Shown: positions 62,790-64,000 of the stretch, piece after piece
Position numbering within the stretch: the first letter of the stretch is position 1
How the letters are laid out: each line of letters starts with the position of its first letter
Source of the DNA: Rhynchopus sp. YZ270_cl-10
Taxonomy: Eukaryota; Euglenozoa; Diplonemea; Diplonemida; Diplonemidae
Direction: 5' to 3'
NCBI GenBank assembly: GCA_964035575.1
Contig: OZ037917.1
Span: 558,001 to 622,000 of the forward strand
DNA length: 64,000 nt
Translations under genes and position numbers: made by a program
The notes under the pieces: generated by a model
Told to the model about the DNA's origin: nothing
Databases searched by the model: none
What the model saw: only the letters and a program-made list of their open reading frames with translations

Positions 62790-64000
62790 GAGTGTTTCTC
62801 TGTGATATTGTGGGGGGAGAATAAAACATGAAAAGGCTCGTTGCATTCCCCACTACGTTTTCACACTCTCCATTTCGGGTTTCTCTCTCTTAACTTAAAA
62901 AGAATAAAAAAAAATTGACAAGACGGATGCACCGTTCTGCACACCTTGGCCGTAGAATGGGCGAATCTTATGGGGTCTTGGGATGGGGGGGGTCACTTCT
63001 CTGAAAATGAAATCTTAGTGAGAAGGAAAAAAACAAAACAAAGAAAGTTTGGTGTAGACTGAACGCACCCATCATGTACACAGACACCTCTGGAGAACAC
63101 TAAATAAAAACGAAGGGAATCAGGCAGATAAGGGAGTGGTGATTTAGAAAATAATACAATAGAGAAAGGTAACAACAACGAGTACTAAAAAAAAGAAAGT
63201 GTTTTGGGGAGAAACAAGATCTACCCCTAAAAAAGGTTGTCTTGAAATACAAAGCCCTCTTTTGAACAGTGTACCTCAAAAAAAGCTTTTTGTGAGATAA
63301 AGGCGCCTCTCGTGCACACACGCACACATCTTTCAAAAAGAGAGGGAAAATGTCAAAAAAGAGAGAGAAAAAAAAAAGTGAAGTTATTAATGCAGGCACC
63401 TCCGACTGACCCACGTACGATGCCAGCCATAAAAAAAAAAAACACCCTATGATGAACTGAGATTGCCAAAAAGGGGCAGATGCACAAAGGGCGAGCTTTT
63501 TTCCCCCTTTCCTTTTTTTGAAAACTTGGTTGTATTAGTGTAGACACCCGAGGATGAACTCCACTATAATCCTTTTTTCTGTACTACAGGTAAGAGGGAA
63601 GGACTTCCTGTTTTCCCTTCTCTCGGAAAAGGCACGTTACGTCTATACCCGTCTATAGGGGGTGTTTTGTTTACTTTTGTTGTTGTTGTTGCTGTATTTA
63701 CTAATTACTAATCCCCAAAGTACACCACTTGAGTGGACTAATCTTGGCAATAACAAAACCCGTTCTGTTTCTTTCTTGTGTGAGAGCAGTTAAAAATTCT
63801 ATAAGAAAAAAAAGTATACCTATAATAACCAAACCCCAGCGGGTTTGCAGAAGTGGCCGTTGAAAGGCCACATTCCATTCCTCTCTAGTTCCATACTGTG
63901 CTGCGTTTTGGTGGAGGTGTGCAACTTTAAGCAACGATTTGCTTTGATAAAAGGCACAAAAACTCTATGCACATATTTTCTATATAAAAAAAAGTGAAGT
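62790..64000. other. Gene-free A+T-rich right end
   Basis: I see no supported gene. It contains frequent A-runs and three short hairpins in a row: 63725-63736 (CCACTT/GAGTGG), 63830-63847 (CAAACCC/GGGTTTG) and 63853-63871 (GTGGCC/GGCCAC). A 77-codon minus-strand frame at 63701-63934 has no recognisable domain. Confidence 0.6.

Noticed and set aside
63701-63934. 77-codon minus-strand open frame near the right end
   Set aside because: It has one hydrophobic stretch but no recognisable family and lies in A+T-rich DNA with hairpins. Length and context fit chance.

Overview
The window is nuclear DNA of a eukaryote, most likely a unicellular alga or other protist. It has GT-AG introns (46 and 68 bp) in a TM9SF gene, secreted astacin proteases, algal/fungal-style Ser-Pro-Pro linkers, CBM1-like modules, G+C-rich coding blocks in A+T-rich, homopolymer-studded spacers, and no bacterial gene organisation. 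I cannot name the species or phylum from sequence alone.

Region 1 (1-53880) is a head-to-tail array with an exact period of 8195 bp, about 6.6 units, all transcribed right to left. Each unit holds three paralogous astacin (M12A) metalloprotease genes, here called A (564 aa), B (579 aa) and C (520 aa). Spacers are 1353 bp (upstream of A), 1094 bp (upstream of B) and 750 bp (upstream of C). In + coordinates the order is A1(partial)-B1-C1-A2-B2-C2-A3-B3-C3-A4-B4-C4-A5-B5-C5-A6-B6-C6-A7-B7, 20 genes in all. Every protein has a signal peptide, a short propeptide with a V-E-G-D aspartate-switch-like motif, a catalytic domain with the full zinc motif and Met-turn, an Ig/cadherin-like beta domain, a Ser-Pro-Pro-rich linker and two (A, C) or three (B) cysteine modules resembling fungal CBM1 cellulose-binding modules. 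Units are almost identical. The few differences are shared in patterns that point to recent unequal exchange and gene conversion.

Region 2 (53881-56391) is A+T-rich DNA with long homopolymers and no gene I can support. The array stops abruptly at about 53880, some 50 bp upstream of the start codon of B7.

Region 3 (56392-58434, minus strand) is a complete three-exon TM9SF (nonaspanin/EMP70) gene for a 642-aa nine-pass membrane protein, with a probable 5'UTR intron to its right.

Region 4 (58800-64000) has no convincing coding gene. It is dense in fold-back structures: a recurring short hairpin motif also present in the array spacers, long inverted repeats at 59605-59713, 60275-60435, 60458-60511 and 61694-61879, and a 0.9-kb inverted-repeat element (61883-62789) containing 41 copies of a 9-bp satellite.

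Functionally, the array looks like a dosage-amplified set of secreted proteases that may be anchored to a polysaccharide such as cellulose. This is inference. The TM9SF gene is an ordinary secretory-pathway gene with no evident link to the array.
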